Below, piece after piece: positions 43,658-52,648 of a stretch of 64,000 nucleotides of DNA. The notes beneath the pieces are model-generated. The model was not told the DNA's origin. It made no database searches and was given only the letters and a program-made list of their open reading frames with translations. The stretch's first letter is position 1, and each line of letters begins with the position of its first letter. Source of the stretch: Pseudomonas sp. URIL14HWK12:I12 (GTDB lineage Bacteria > Pseudomonadota > Gammaproteobacteria > Pseudomonadales > Pseudomonadaceae); the NCBI RefSeq assembly GCF_003097135.1, contig NZ_QEQL01000001.1, positions 248,001 through 312,000 on the forward strand. The letters run 5' to 3'. The translations under genes and the position numbers were made by a program.

Positions 43658-45007
43658 ATGTCCCAGAAGTTTTCGAGCTCCGCCGACGGCAAGCCCGCCA
43701 CCGCGCTGGCTGACAAGGCCTTCGGCAAAGTGGCGCTGCGCCTGTTGCCGTTGTTGGTGCTGTGCTATTTCTCGGCCTTTCTAGACCGCGTCAACGTTGG
43801 CTTCGCTGCGCTGACCATGCGCGAAAGCATCGGCCTTTCCGCCACCGCCTTCGGCGTGGGCAGCGGCATTTTCTTCATCGCCTATTTTCTGTTCGAAGTA
43901 CCCAGCAACCTCATGCTCCACCGAGTCGGGGCGCGCCGCTGGATCGCCCGGATCATGATCTCGTGGGGCCTTTTGTCCGCAGCCACAGCCTTCGTCTGGG
44001 ACGGCACCTCATTTTTGGTGCTGCGCTTTTTGCTGGGCGCAGCCGAGGCAGGGTTCTATCCGGGCATCATCTTTTACCTGACACAGTGGTTTCCGGATCG
44101 CAGGCGCGCGCAGATCATCGGCATCCTGCTGCTTTCCAACCCGCTGGCAACCATCGTCGGCGGGCCGGTCTCCGGGCTGCTGCTGTCGATGGGCCCACAC
44201 CACGGGCTGGCCGACTGGCAGTGGTTGTTCATCATCGAAGCGATCCCGGCACTGGTGCTGGGGCTGGTAGTGCTGTTCAAGCTGCCGGATCGAATCGACA
44301 GCGTGAAATGGCTGAGCACCGAGGAGAAAGCCGCTGCGCGTGCGGCGCTGGATGAAGACGCTACCCGCCGGGAGGGGGGCGCCAGCGTTTCAGCGAAAGG
44401 GTTCTTCCTGCATCCCCATGTGTTGTGCCTGGCGCTGATTTTTTTTGGCATTTCAATGACCAACGCCACCGTGAATTTCTGGCTGCCGCAAATGATCCGT
44501 GGCTCGGGTTTTTCATTCACGGCCACCGGCTTCATCGCCGCGATACCCTACATCGGGGCGGTGGCAGCGTTGCTGGTCTGGGGCAAACGCTCCGACCGGC
44601 GCCAGGAGCGGGTCTTTCATGCATTGGCGCCCCTGGCCCTGGCAGTGGCCGGGCTGTTGATCACCGCGCTGATCGGAACACCGGTGGCGAATATCGCAGG
44701 CCTTACCATCGCCTCGATAGGGTTGTTCGCCGTGTTGCCGGTATTCTGGACGCTGCCGCCGCGCTTCATGGTGGGGGCAGCAGCGGCAGGGGGGATCGCC
44801 GTGATCAACTCCATCGGCAACCTCGGTGGGTTCTTTGGGCCTTCCTCGATGGGTTACATCAAGGACATGACAGGCAGTTTCTCCCTGGCGCTACTGCTCG
44901 ATGTCGCGATGCTGGTGGTCAGCATGGTGACGCTGCTTGCCATGGCCAGGCTCATCCGGGGCCACCGGCCCGCCCAACAGCCGGCTGCTCAACCCGGCGA
45001 GCAATGA
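43658..45007 (+). CDS. MFS transporter, anion:cation symporter (ACS) family
   Basis: A 449-residue MFS permease with twelve predicted helices. CYFSAFLDRVNVGFAAL in helix 1 and SGIFFIAYFLFEVPSNLML in helix 2 are typical of the ACS family, which imports organic anions such as galactonate, glucarate and phthalate; FLLGAAEAGFYPGIIFYLTQ in helix 4 agrees. The start at 43658 follows AAAGGT; an earlier ATG at 43610 overlapping the sulfatase stop is possible. Operon with the sulfatase, so its substrate is probably an organic sulfate or its product. Confidence 0.85.
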   Translation: MSQKFSSSADGKPATALADKAFGKVALRLLPLLVLCYFSAFLDRVNVGFAALTMRESIGLSATAFGVGSGIFFIAYFLFEVPSNLMLHRVGARRWIARIMISWGLLSAATAFVWDGTSFLVLRFLLGAAEAGFYPGIIFYLTQWFPDRRRAQIIGILLLSNPLATIVGGPVSGLLLSMGPHHGLADWQWLFIIEAIPALVLGLVVLFKLPDRIDSVKWLSTEEKAAARAALDEDATRREGGASVSAKGFFLHPHVLCLALIFFGISMTNATVNFWLPQMIRGSGFSFTATGFIAAIPYIGAVAALLVWGKRSDRRQERVFHALAPLALAVAGLLITALIGTPVANIAGLTIASIGLFAVLPVFWTLPPRFMVGAAAAGGIAVINSIGNLGGFFGPSSMGYIKDMTGSFSLALLLDVAMLVVSMVTLLAMARLIRGHRPAQQPAAQPGEQ

Positions 45008-45008
45008 G

Positions 45009-45812
45009 CTACTGGCCGGTGGACCGGCTGTTGGTCGCGGGTGAAAGGGCCGGGGCTACCGGGTGGTGCGAAGGTGCCCCGGTTGGGTCCTGGATCTGGA
45101 TGACCTGGCCATGGGCCCAGCCGTCGGCTGCGGGGTCGGCCGGCGGGATGGCGATATCGGCCCGCGCCGCACGGTTTTTTTCAGCATCCTGCCCAAACCG
45201 CAGGTTGCGCTGCGCGACCATGGCCGGGTCCGCCTGGCCATCGGCGATGAACCCCATCATCAGTTGAGGGACGCCCAAAGGCAGCGCCTTGTTCTGGTCG
45301 GTATGCCAGGTGTGCCAGGTTTTGCCATAGGTGTGGGCCAGCCGCTGCATCAGCGCATGCTCGGCAGGGGCGGGTATCCCGGGCGCGATCAATTGGCCGG
45401 ACGACACCTCATAGCCATGGCTGTGCCACATGGGCTTTTCTGCGGCGGGTAATTGCGCAAAAAGGGTTTCGTCGATGATGTACTCAACGCCCATGAGCTT
45501 GGCGCTGCGCTGGTTGCCGTCGTAGATCACGCACTGAATCACATCTTCATTGAGAATCGAGCAGTAATGGTGGGCTTCCATCTGCAGGTGCGGGTGGCCG
45601 TTGTAGAAATGAAACCCATCCAGGTAGGCATTGAGGGCGTCGATGGGCGGCTTGGCCTGCAACGTCGCGGCACCGGCTTCCAATACCCGGGTAGACAGCG
45701 CCTCGGGCGCGCCGGGTGCACGCACGGGGGACTCAGTGGGGCCGCTGGCGCAGGCGCCCAGCAAACTGCAAAACAACGGGGCGCAGGCTTTGTGAAGCGG
45801 GGGCATCGGCAT
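45009..45812 (-). CDS. OBAP/DUF1264 family lipoprotein
   Basis: A 267-residue predicted lipoprotein. The lipobox SLLGAC places the lipidated Cys near residue 20. The rest matches the DUF1264/oil-body-associated-protein family: HHYCSILNEDVIQCVIYDG, EYIIDETLFAQLPAAEKPMW, HSHGYEVSSGQLIAPG and YGKTWHTWHTDQNKALPLG. Function in bacteria is unknown. GGAG lies nine bases before ATG 45812; the frame upstream of it is not coding in character. It converges on the ACS permease with one base between. Confidence 0.83.
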   Translation of the reverse strand: MPMPPLHKACAPLFCSLLGACASGPTESPVRAPGAPEALSTRVLEAGAATLQAKPPIDALNAYLDGFHFYNGHPHLQMEAHHYCSILNEDVIQCVIYDGNQRSAKLMGVEYIIDETLFAQLPAAEKPMWHSHGYEVSSGQLIAPGIPAPAEHALMQRLAHTYGKTWHTWHTDQNKALPLGVPQLMMGFIADGQADPAMVAQRNLRFGQDAEKNRAARADIAIPPADPAADGWAHGQVIQIQDPTGAPSHHPVAPALSPATNSRSTGQ

Positions 45813-46061
45813 GGGTGATTCTCCAAGGGCAAAGGCAGATGACACGCACCTGAACCCATTCGATTGGGCGGATCGACCGCCGGCAGCCCCACGACGCCGA
45901 GCGACGGCCAAGCCTGTCGCTCTCGCGTCTGTACACCGGCTGGCTGCCAATGCCGCCACCACTGGTTTACAGCTTGGTAGAGCGCTGGCCCTGCATACCC
46001 GTGAGCGACACCGCTAGTCGAATCGCTTGCCAAGCCGTGCAAGCTGCCCATACGATAATTC

Positions 46062-46091
46062 CAATTACATTAATTGCAATGCGATTAATCG
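46062..46091. promoter_or_regulatory. Two dyads in the promoter region of the ABC/dehydrogenase operon
   Basis: CAATTA-CAT-TAATTG (46062-46076) and the palindrome CGATTAATCG (46082-46091) lie just before the ATG at 46100 in an AT-rich island. The 6-3-6 dyad is of the size bound by IclR proteins, and an IclR gene ends this operon. Confidence 0.45.
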
Positions 46092-46099
46092 GAGAGCGC

Positions 46100-47527
46100 A
46101 TGAGTCTTATCGCAGCGTTGCAAGCCGTGCTGGGCCCCAAGGGTTTGATCACCGACCACGACGCCATGGCGCCGATGCTCGAAGACTGGCGCGGGCGTTA
46201 TCGCGGCGATGCGCTTTGCATCGCCCGGCCAGCGACCACCGAGCAGGTCTGCGAAGTCGTGCGCCTATGTGCGGCACAGCAAGTGCCAGTGCTGGCGCAG
46301 GGCGGCAATACCGGGCTGGTCGGTGGTTCGGTGCCGGCCGGGCAAGGGCCTGCACCTGTGATCATCAACCTGGAACGCATGCGCACGCTTCACCGCATTG
46401 ACACGGTGAACAATTCCATCGAAGTGGATGCCGGCTGCGTGCTGGCCGCCGTCCAGGAAGCGGCCCGCGAGGCAGGCCGGCTTTACCCGGTAAGCCTCGG
46501 TGCCGAGGGCTCCTGCCAGGTGGGCGGCACCATCGCCACCAACGCCGGCGGTATCTCGGTGCTGCGTTATGGCAACACACGGGAAAACGTGCTGGGCCTT
46601 GAGGTAGTGCTGGCCGATGGCAGCCTGTGGTCGGAGCTGCGCGGCTTGCGCAAAGACAATACCGGCTACGACCTCAAGCACCTGTTCATCGGCTCCGAAG
46701 GCACGCTCGGGATCATCACCCGTGCCGTGCTCAAGTTGCATCCGCTGCCTACTGCCTCGGCAGTGGCTTGGGTAGGCGTGCAGACGGTAGGGCAGGCCAC
46801 CGAGTTGCTGGTACAAGCGCGGCAGGCCTTTGGCCCGACCTTGTCTGCATTCGAGCTGATGAACCAGCTGCAACTGGACCTGGTGGTCGAGCACGTGCCT
46901 GATCGCCGTTCGCCGCTCTCCAGCGCCTTCCCCTGGCACGTACTGATCGAGGTGTCGGACATGCAGGGCGGCGCAGCGCTCGATGATGCGCTGACAGCCC
47001 TGCTCGAAAAGGCCTGTGAGCAGGGGCTGGTCGATGATGCCGCGCTGGCGGCCAACGACGCCCAGCGTCAGGCCCTCTGGGAGATTCGCCACAGCGTGTC
47101 GGAAGCGAACAAAAAAGCCGGGGTAGGCCTGACCACTGACTGCGCCGTGCCGGCCTCGGCAATCACCGAATTCGTAGAGCGCTCCACCGAAGCGATCGCA
47201 GCGCTCGCGCCGACTGCCCAGATCGTTGCCGTAGGGCACATGGGCGACGGCAACATCCATTTCATTCCCTTTTTTACCCACGCGGCGTGGCAGGCATTGC
47301 CGGACCAGGCTGCCATCGCCGTGGGCCTGCGCCGTGCAGTGAACGACATCGCCTTCTCCCTGCAAGGCACCTTCAGCGCCGAACACGGGGTTGGGCAAAC
47401 CTCGTTGGGTGAGATGAGCCAATACAAATCCAGTGCCTCGCTCGCCTTGATGCGCGCCGTGAAAAAAGCGCTGGACCCTGCGGGGCTGTTCAACCCCGGC
47501 CGCCTTTTACCGCCTGAGCACAACTAA
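46100..47527 (+). CDS. FAD-linked 2-hydroxyacid dehydrogenase (GlcD/D2HGDH type)
   Basis: A 475-residue flavoprotein of the VAO fold. The FAD domain shows PVLAQGGNTGLVGGSVP and GGTIATNAGGISVLRYG; the C-terminal cap has VGHMGDGNIHFIPF and ends with the family signature KKALDPAGLFNPGRLLP. Such enzymes oxidise D-2-hydroxy acids (glycolate, D-lactate, D-2-hydroxyglutarate) and pass electrons to a quinone or flavoprotein. GGAG precedes the ATG, nine bases upstream. It leads a co-directional series with an ABC importer, a DapA-family lyase and an IclR regulator, which implies catabolism of an imported substrate. Confidence 0.87.
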   Translation: MSLIAALQAVLGPKGLITDHDAMAPMLEDWRGRYRGDALCIARPATTEQVCEVVRLCAAQQVPVLAQGGNTGLVGGSVPAGQGPAPVIINLERMRTLHRIDTVNNSIEVDAGCVLAAVQEAAREAGRLYPVSLGAEGSCQVGGTIATNAGGISVLRYGNTRENVLGLEVVLADGSLWSELRGLRKDNTGYDLKHLFIGSEGTLGIITRAVLKLHPLPTASAVAWVGVQTVGQATELLVQARQAFGPTLSAFELMNQLQLDLVVEHVPDRRSPLSSAFPWHVLIEVSDMQGGAALDDALTALLEKACEQGLVDDAALAANDAQRQALWEIRHSVSEANKKAGVGLTTDCAVPASAITEFVERSTEAIAALAPTAQIVAVGHMGDGNIHFIPFFTHAAWQALPDQAAIAVGLRRAVNDIAFSLQGTFSAEHGVGQTSLGEMSQYKSSASLALMRAVKKALDPAGLFNPGRLLPPEHN

Positions 47528-47585
47528 CCATCACCACCGGGCAATCCGGCACACGCCGTGCGCTCGAGCAGAGAGGTCCAGGAAC

Positions 47586-48668
47586 ATGGGTAATATCAGC
47601 AGCAGTTTTTCCCGCAGGCACTTCATCAAGGCCAGCGCCATCGGCGCGGCCGCGCTGTCGACCGCCGGCATGTGGAACACCGCCCGGGCACAGGGCAAGC
47701 GCATCGTGGTGCGAGACGACGGCGGCATTTACACCAAAGCGTACGGTGAGGTGTTCTACAAGCCGTTCCAGGAAGCTACTGGTATCGAAGTGATCGGCGT
47801 GCAGGCCAACGCCGAGCCTACGGCGCAGATCCTCAGCATGGTCGACGCTGGTAGCTACACCTGGGACATGGCGAAAATCAGCCGCCCGGCCATTGAACTG
47901 CTGACCGCTGGCCCAAAGCGCTACCTGGAGCCACTGAACCTTGCCGGTGACCCGGCCGTCGCTGCGCTACCCAAGCAATACGTGCACGAATACGGTATCG
48001 GCACCAACGTGTACAGCACCGTGCTGGCCTATCGCACCGATGCCTTCAAGGGGCGTGCAGCCCCGGCCTCGTGGAAGGATTATTTCGACGTCGCGAACTT
48101 TCCCGGCCGCCGCGCCATCCGCCGGCACCCGTTCGACACCATCGAGCAAGCGCTGATGGCCGACGGCGTGCCTACCGGCCAGGTGTATCCCTGCGACCTG
48201 GACCGCGCTTTCAAGAAACTCGACCAGCTCAAGAAAGACATCTCGGTATTCTGGACCAGTGGCGCACAGGTCGAGCAGCTGCTGATTTCCGGCGAGGTGG
48301 ACATGGTGCCCACCTGGGTATCACGCGCCCAGGCCGCCCAAAGCGCCGGGGCACCGGTGGGGATCGTCTGGGAACAGAACATCTGGGGCCTGGACAACTG
48401 GTCGATACTGGCCGGCACGCCCAATGCCGACCTTTGCCGGGAATTCATCAAATTCACCCTCGACCCGCAGCGGCAGGCCCAGCTGGTCAAGTATTTCCCC
48501 GCCGGCGTTACCCAGCCGGACGCCTTCAAGTACATCGACCCGGAAGTGGCCAAGCAGTGCCCCACCTATCCGGAGCACATCGCCTCAGGGCTGCCCATCG
48601 ACGCCGCTTACTGGACCAAGCACCAGAGCGAAGCCCTGGACCGCTACAACGCCTGGCTGCTGTCCTGA
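47586..48668 (+). CDS. ABC transporter substrate-binding protein, polyamine (PotD/PotF) type, Tat-exported
   Basis: A 360-residue periplasmic binding protein. The leader has the twin-arginine motif SRRHFIK at residues 9-15, then a hydrophobic stretch ending ARA. Mature features (RIVVRDDGGIYTKAYGEVFY, then DMAKISRPAIELL) are those of family-1 extracellular binding proteins related to PotD. It is the binding component for the ATPase and fused permease that follow. The ligand is unknown; polyamine specificity should not be assumed, because this family also binds other cationic or organic compounds. Confidence 0.87.
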   Translation: MGNISSSFSRRHFIKASAIGAAALSTAGMWNTARAQGKRIVVRDDGGIYTKAYGEVFYKPFQEATGIEVIGVQANAEPTAQILSMVDAGSYTWDMAKISRPAIELLTAGPKRYLEPLNLAGDPAVAALPKQYVHEYGIGTNVYSTVLAYRTDAFKGRAAPASWKDYFDVANFPGRRAIRRHPFDTIEQALMADGVPTGQVYPCDLDRAFKKLDQLKKDISVFWTSGAQVEQLLISGEVDMVPTWVSRAQAAQSAGAPVGIVWEQNIWGLDNWSILAGTPNADLCREFIKFTLDPQRQAQLVKYFPAGVTQPDAFKYIDPEVAKQCPTYPEHIASGLPIDAAYWTKHQSEALDRYNAWLLS

Positions 48669-48724
48669 CCGTCGCGGCCCTTGGAACGGGGGCCACCTCT
48701 TCACTGTGTGCAAAGGGGCTGCCC

Positions 48725-49825
48725 ATGCCTTCTTCGAGCTTGACGGTCAGGAACCTGGCCAAACGCTACGGCGATTTCGTCGCCCTCGCCAACACCGACC
48801 TGGAAGTCGCCGAGGGCGAATTCCTCACGCTGCTGGGGCCTTCGGGTTCGGGCAAGACCACCTTGCTGACCCTGGTCGCAGGGCTTGCACATCCCGATGA
48901 GGGCGAGGTGATGATCGGCGACAACGTCGTCACCTTCAGCGCCCCGCACTCGCGTGACATCGGTGTTGTGTTCCAGAACTACGCGCTGTTTCCCCACATG
49001 ACGGTGCTGGAAAACATCGCCTTCCCGCTGAAGATGCGCCATGTGCCTGACGCTCAAGCGCAAGAGCAGGCGATGGCGGCGCTGAACATGATCAAGCTGC
49101 CGCACATCGCCCAGCGCTACCCCAAAGAGTTGTCCGGTGGCCAGCAGCAGCGGGTAGCACTGGCCCGCTGCATGGTTTACCGGCCAGCGATCATCCTGAT
49201 GGACGAGCCGCTGGGGGCGCTGGACAAGAAGCTACGCGAGCACATGCAGTTGGAGATCAAGCGTATCCACCGCGAGCTGGGCACCACGATCATCTACGTG
49301 ACCCACGATCAGGAAGAGGCGATGACGATGTCCGATCGCATCTGCCTGATGAACGCCGGCCAGATCGAGCAGTTGGGCACGCCCGATGAGCTGTATTTCC
49401 GCCCGCGCACGCTGTTCGCGGCGGATTTTCTCGGTGAATCGAACCTGTTGCCCGCCACCGTGGCAGCCGCAGGCAGTGAGCACGCCCAGGTGCGAGTCGG
49501 CAGCGCCCAGGTGAACCTGAACGTCGCCGCAGACCCACGGCTCACCGTGGGCCAGCCGCTGCACATCATGGTACGCCCGCAAAACGTGCGGCTTTTGCGC
49601 GCAGCCCCAGCCGACGGCCAGGCCCTGGCGGCGCGGGTCACCGATGTGATGGTGACCGGCAGCCTGACCAAGGTGTACCTGCAAGCCGCCGACAGCCAGT
49701 TGCCTGTGCTCGCTGCAGCCTTCGCCACCCGTGCCGAAGGCGAAAGCTATGCCATCGGTGACCCGGCGTGGCTGGCCTGGGAGGCATGTGATGCCGTCGC
49801 GATCATCGAACAGGCCGGAGGCTGA
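48725..49825 (+). CDS. ABC transporter ATP-binding protein, PotA type
   Basis: A 366-residue ATPase. Walker A GPSGSGKTT at residues 38-46, Q-loop FQNYALFPHMTVLENIAF, signature LSGGQQQRVALARC, Walker B ILMDEPLGALDKK and switch His in VTHDQEEAM are all intact. The C-terminal third is a TOBE domain (MVRPQNVRLLR). It couples ATP hydrolysis to uptake through the fused permease that starts four bases after its stop. AAAGGGG precedes the start. Confidence 0.9.
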   Translation: MPSSSLTVRNLAKRYGDFVALANTDLEVAEGEFLTLLGPSGSGKTTLLTLVAGLAHPDEGEVMIGDNVVTFSAPHSRDIGVVFQNYALFPHMTVLENIAFPLKMRHVPDAQAQEQAMAALNMIKLPHIAQRYPKELSGGQQQRVALARCMVYRPAIILMDEPLGALDKKLREHMQLEIKRIHRELGTTIIYVTHDQEEAMTMSDRICLMNAGQIEQLGTPDELYFRPRTLFAADFLGESNLLPATVAAAGSEHAQVRVGSAQVNLNVAADPRLTVGQPLHIMVRPQNVRLLRAAPADGQALAARVTDVMVTGSLTKVYLQAADSQLPVLAAAFATRAEGESYAIGDPAWLAWEACDAVAIIEQAGG

Positions 49826-49829
49826 ACCC

Positions 49830-51620
49830 ATGAGCACTCTCGGCACCCAAGCGTCGAAGGCCACCGTGCGGCCGGCTCGCCGGCCGATGCCCGTCTGGGG
49901 CAAGCAGCTGTTGATGCTGCTGCCCTTGCTGACATTGTTGCTGGTGTTTCTGGTCTACCCGGTTGGCCGGCTGTTCTCGCTGAGCTTCTTCAACGCCGAC
50001 GGCTTTACCCTGGCGGCCTACCAGCAGATTTTCTCCAGCAACCTGTACCTGACGGTACTGGGAATCACATTCAAAATCTCTGTCTACACCACCGTGCTGT
50101 CGGTGGTGCTCGGCTACCCGGTCGCCTACCTGATATCCAGCACGCCAGCGCCGTTCAAACAGCGGCTGGTGTTTCTGGTGCTGCTGTCGTTCTGGACCAG
50201 CTTTCTGGTGCGCGCCTTTGCCTGGGTGGTGATTCTGGGGCGTAACGGGGTGATCAACCAGAGCCTGATGGGGCTGGGTGTGATCGACACGCCGTTGAAC
50301 CTGCTTTATGGCCTGGGCGCCACCGTGGCCGGGATGGTGCACGCCATGCTGCCGCTGGCGGTGATGACCATGCTGGCGGTCATGGAAAACATCGATCGTG
50401 GCTTGACCAAGGCAGCTTCCACCCTGGGCGCCAAACCCGGAACGGCCTTCTGGACAGTCTATTTTCCGCTCTCGGTACCAGGGGTGGCGGCGGCTACGAT
50501 CATGGTGTTCATCACCTCCATCGGCTTTTTCATCGTGCCGGCGCTGTTGGGTGGGCGCCACGAAACCATGATCACGCAGCTGATCATCGATCAGGTACAG
50601 CAGACGCTGAATTGGCGGCTTGCCGGCGCTATCTCGGTGGTGCTGCTGGCCTTTGTACTGGTGGTGTTCGTCGCCTATGACCGCGTGTTCGGCTTTGCCT
50701 CGCTGACCGGCGAAAGCGCCGCCGGCCAAGCTCGGCGGGGTGGCCATGGGCGGCGCTTCGGTGGCCGGCTGCTGGCATTGGCCGGTGCGGTGAGTGACCG
50801 GTTGTGCGTGCTGCCGGGCACCAAGCGCAAGGTTTCTGCCAGCGCCCAAGGTGAGGGCTGGGCGCTGAAAGGGTTCGTCTGGACGGTACTGATTATGATC
50901 ACCTTGCCGGCGCTGCTGATGGTGCCGATTTCGTTCAGTTCGGCAGGCCTGCAATGGCCGCCGTCCGGCATGACGCTGCAGTGGTACCAGGCCATGCTCG
51001 GCTCACCGGTGTGGTCGCAGGCACTGGTGCGCTCGCTCACCGTTGCCCTGGGCGCGGGTGTGCTGTCGATGGCCATCGGCGTTCCGGCGGCATTTTTGCT
51101 GGCCCGGGCGAACATTCGGGGCAAGACGGCACTGATGGTGTTTTTGCTCTCACCGATCATCGCGCCGCGCATCATCATCGCCCTGGGCCTGTTCTACATG
51201 TTCTCGGACCTCAAGCTGGTCGGTACCTCGCTGGGCCTGATCATCGGCCATTCGGTGGTGTGCGTGCCCTACGTGGTGATGACCATGGTGGCGGTGCTGC
51301 GCAATTACGATGTGCGCCTGGATGCCGCTGCGCAGAGCCTGGGGGCAAGCCCGGTGAGAACACTGCGCCACGTAACCCTGCCATTGCTGGGCGCGGGCAT
51401 GTTTTCGGCGTTCCTGTTCGCCTTCGCCACCTCCTTCGATGAACTGACCATTGCGCTGTTTTCCTCCGGAGGCCTGAACGCCACCTTGCCCAAGCAATTC
51501 TGGGACGAAGTCACTTTGCAGGTTTCGCCGGTGATCGCGGCGGTATCCACCTGCCTGCTGCTGTTTATTTCTGTACTGATTTTCATCGCTGACAAGCTGC
51601 GGCAACGCGCTGCGGCCTGA
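49830..51620 (+). CDS. Fused ABC permease (PotB and PotC halves in one chain)
   Basis: A 596-residue inner-membrane protein that joins two complete permease units. Each half has about six helices and its own EAA-type coupling loop: KAASTLGAKPGTAFWTVYFP in the first and DAAAQSLGASPVRTLRHVTL in the second. A hydrophilic linker of about 55 residues (near 290-345, rich in Gly, Arg and Ala) separates them. Polyamine-type importers usually encode PotB and PotC separately, so a single chain that forms the whole channel is notable, though fused permeases are known for other importers (ThiP, FbpB). It follows the ATPase and precedes a DapA-family gene. Confidence 0.88.
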   Translation: MSTLGTQASKATVRPARRPMPVWGKQLLMLLPLLTLLLVFLVYPVGRLFSLSFFNADGFTLAAYQQIFSSNLYLTVLGITFKISVYTTVLSVVLGYPVAYLISSTPAPFKQRLVFLVLLSFWTSFLVRAFAWVVILGRNGVINQSLMGLGVIDTPLNLLYGLGATVAGMVHAMLPLAVMTMLAVMENIDRGLTKAASTLGAKPGTAFWTVYFPLSVPGVAAATIMVFITSIGFFIVPALLGGRHETMITQLIIDQVQQTLNWRLAGAISVVLLAFVLVVFVAYDRVFGFASLTGESAAGQARRGGHGRRFGGRLLALAGAVSDRLCVLPGTKRKVSASAQGEGWALKGFVWTVLIMITLPALLMVPISFSSAGLQWPPSGMTLQWYQAMLGSPVWSQALVRSLTVALGAGVLSMAIGVPAAFLLARANIRGKTALMVFLLSPIIAPRIIIALGLFYMFSDLKLVGTSLGLIIGHSVVCVPYVVMTMVAVLRNYDVRLDAAAQSLGASPVRTLRHVTLPLLGAGMFSAFLFAFATSFDELTIALFSSGGLNATLPKQFWDEVTLQVSPVIAAVSTCLLLFISVLIFIADKLRQRAAA

Positions 51621-51642
51621 GCCTTTTCCTGGAGTAAAGAAC

Positions 51643-52560
51643 ATGTTGAAAGCACAGGACCTCAAAGGGGTTCTCCCGGCCATCACCACCCATGTGCACG
51701 CCGATGACACCATCGACCTCGATGCCACCGCGGCCCTGTTCACCTGGCTGAAGGGGCAGGGCGTGGATGGGGTGATCCCACTGGGCGGCACGGGGGAATA
51801 TGGCGCGCTGTCGCGACCGGTGCGCAACCGCTACGTCGAGCTGTGCGCGGCCCATGCAGAGGGCCAGATGCCGGTGATCCCGGGTGTGCTGGATACCGGC
51901 TATTACGACGCCCTGGCCGCTGGCAAGGATTTCGCCGCAGCCGGCGCCGACGGTCTGCTGGTGATCAACCCTTACTACACCAACCCCACTCAGCAAGGCA
52001 TTCGCGACTACTACCTCAGGTACGCCGACGAGTCGCCGTTGCCGATCCTGATCTACGAGATTCCCTACCGCACGCGGATCGCCATCGATCCGCAGGTACT
52101 CATCGAACTCTCCGGCCACGAAAACATCATCGGCATGAAGGCTTGCAACACCGACATGTACCACTTTCTCAGGGTGGTGGCGGGCGTCGCGGATTCGTTT
52201 TCAGTGCTCAGCGGTGAAGACACACTGTTCCCGCTGCACATGGCCGCTGGGGCCAAGGGTGGAATCCTGGTGACCGCGAACCTGCTGCCCAACACTTGGC
52301 AGCGCATCTACCAACATGCCGTGGCGGGCGAGGTCAAGGAGGCGGTGGCATTGCACCGTAGGTTGATCCCGATGATGAACCTGGCGTTCTCCGAAACCAA
52401 CCCGGGCCCGATGAAATCGGTGATGGAGTTGATCGGTGTGAACGCCCCGAAAATGCTTGCGCCGCTGCGCGAGCCGGGTTCGGAACTCAAACAGGCGCTG
52501 CTCGAGGAATACCGCACCCTGCTAGCAGGCACCGAGCGGCAAGCGCCTTCGGCCGCCTGA
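51643..52560 (+). CDS. DapA/N-acetylneuraminate lyase superfamily aldolase
   Basis: A 305-residue class I aldolase-fold enzyme. The Schiff-base lysine is Lys166 in IIGMKACNTD, the partner Tyr138 is in LIYEIPYRTRI, and the phosphate/carboxylate loop reads PLGGTGEYGALS. Members cleave or form pyruvate adducts, for example dihydrodipicolinate synthase, N-acetylneuraminate lyase and 4-hydroxyproline-pathway deaminases. True DapA is unlikely, since this copy sits in a catabolic operon with an importer and an IclR regulator. The substrate is inferred to be a 2-keto acid derived from the imported compound. Confidence 0.85.
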   Translation: MLKAQDLKGVLPAITTHVHADDTIDLDATAALFTWLKGQGVDGVIPLGGTGEYGALSRPVRNRYVELCAAHAEGQMPVIPGVLDTGYYDALAAGKDFAAAGADGLLVINPYYTNPTQQGIRDYYLRYADESPLPILIYEIPYRTRIAIDPQVLIELSGHENIIGMKACNTDMYHFLRVVAGVADSFSVLSGEDTLFPLHMAAGAKGGILVTANLLPNTWQRIYQHAVAGEVKEAVALHRRLIPMMNLAFSETNPGPMKSVMELIGVNAPKMLAPLREPGSELKQALLEEYRTLLAGTERQAPSAA

Positions 52561-52648
52561 GCAACTCCTACGCCGGCCCTCAACCAGCGGTAGAAAAGCC
52601 CGGGGGCCGGTGCCACAATGCGCGTTTATCGTTTCAGGGGTACTGTCG

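Noticed and set aside
46265..47422. 385-codon minus-strand open frame opposite the FAD dehydrogenase
   Set aside because: Antisense shadow; the plus strand encodes an unmistakable VAO-fold flavoprotein.
51643..52560. Housekeeping dapA (lysine biosynthesis)
   Set aside because: The context is catabolic (importer, dehydrogenase, IclR) and the active-site loop is GGTGEYG rather than the usual GTTGE of DapA; a catabolic family member is more likely.
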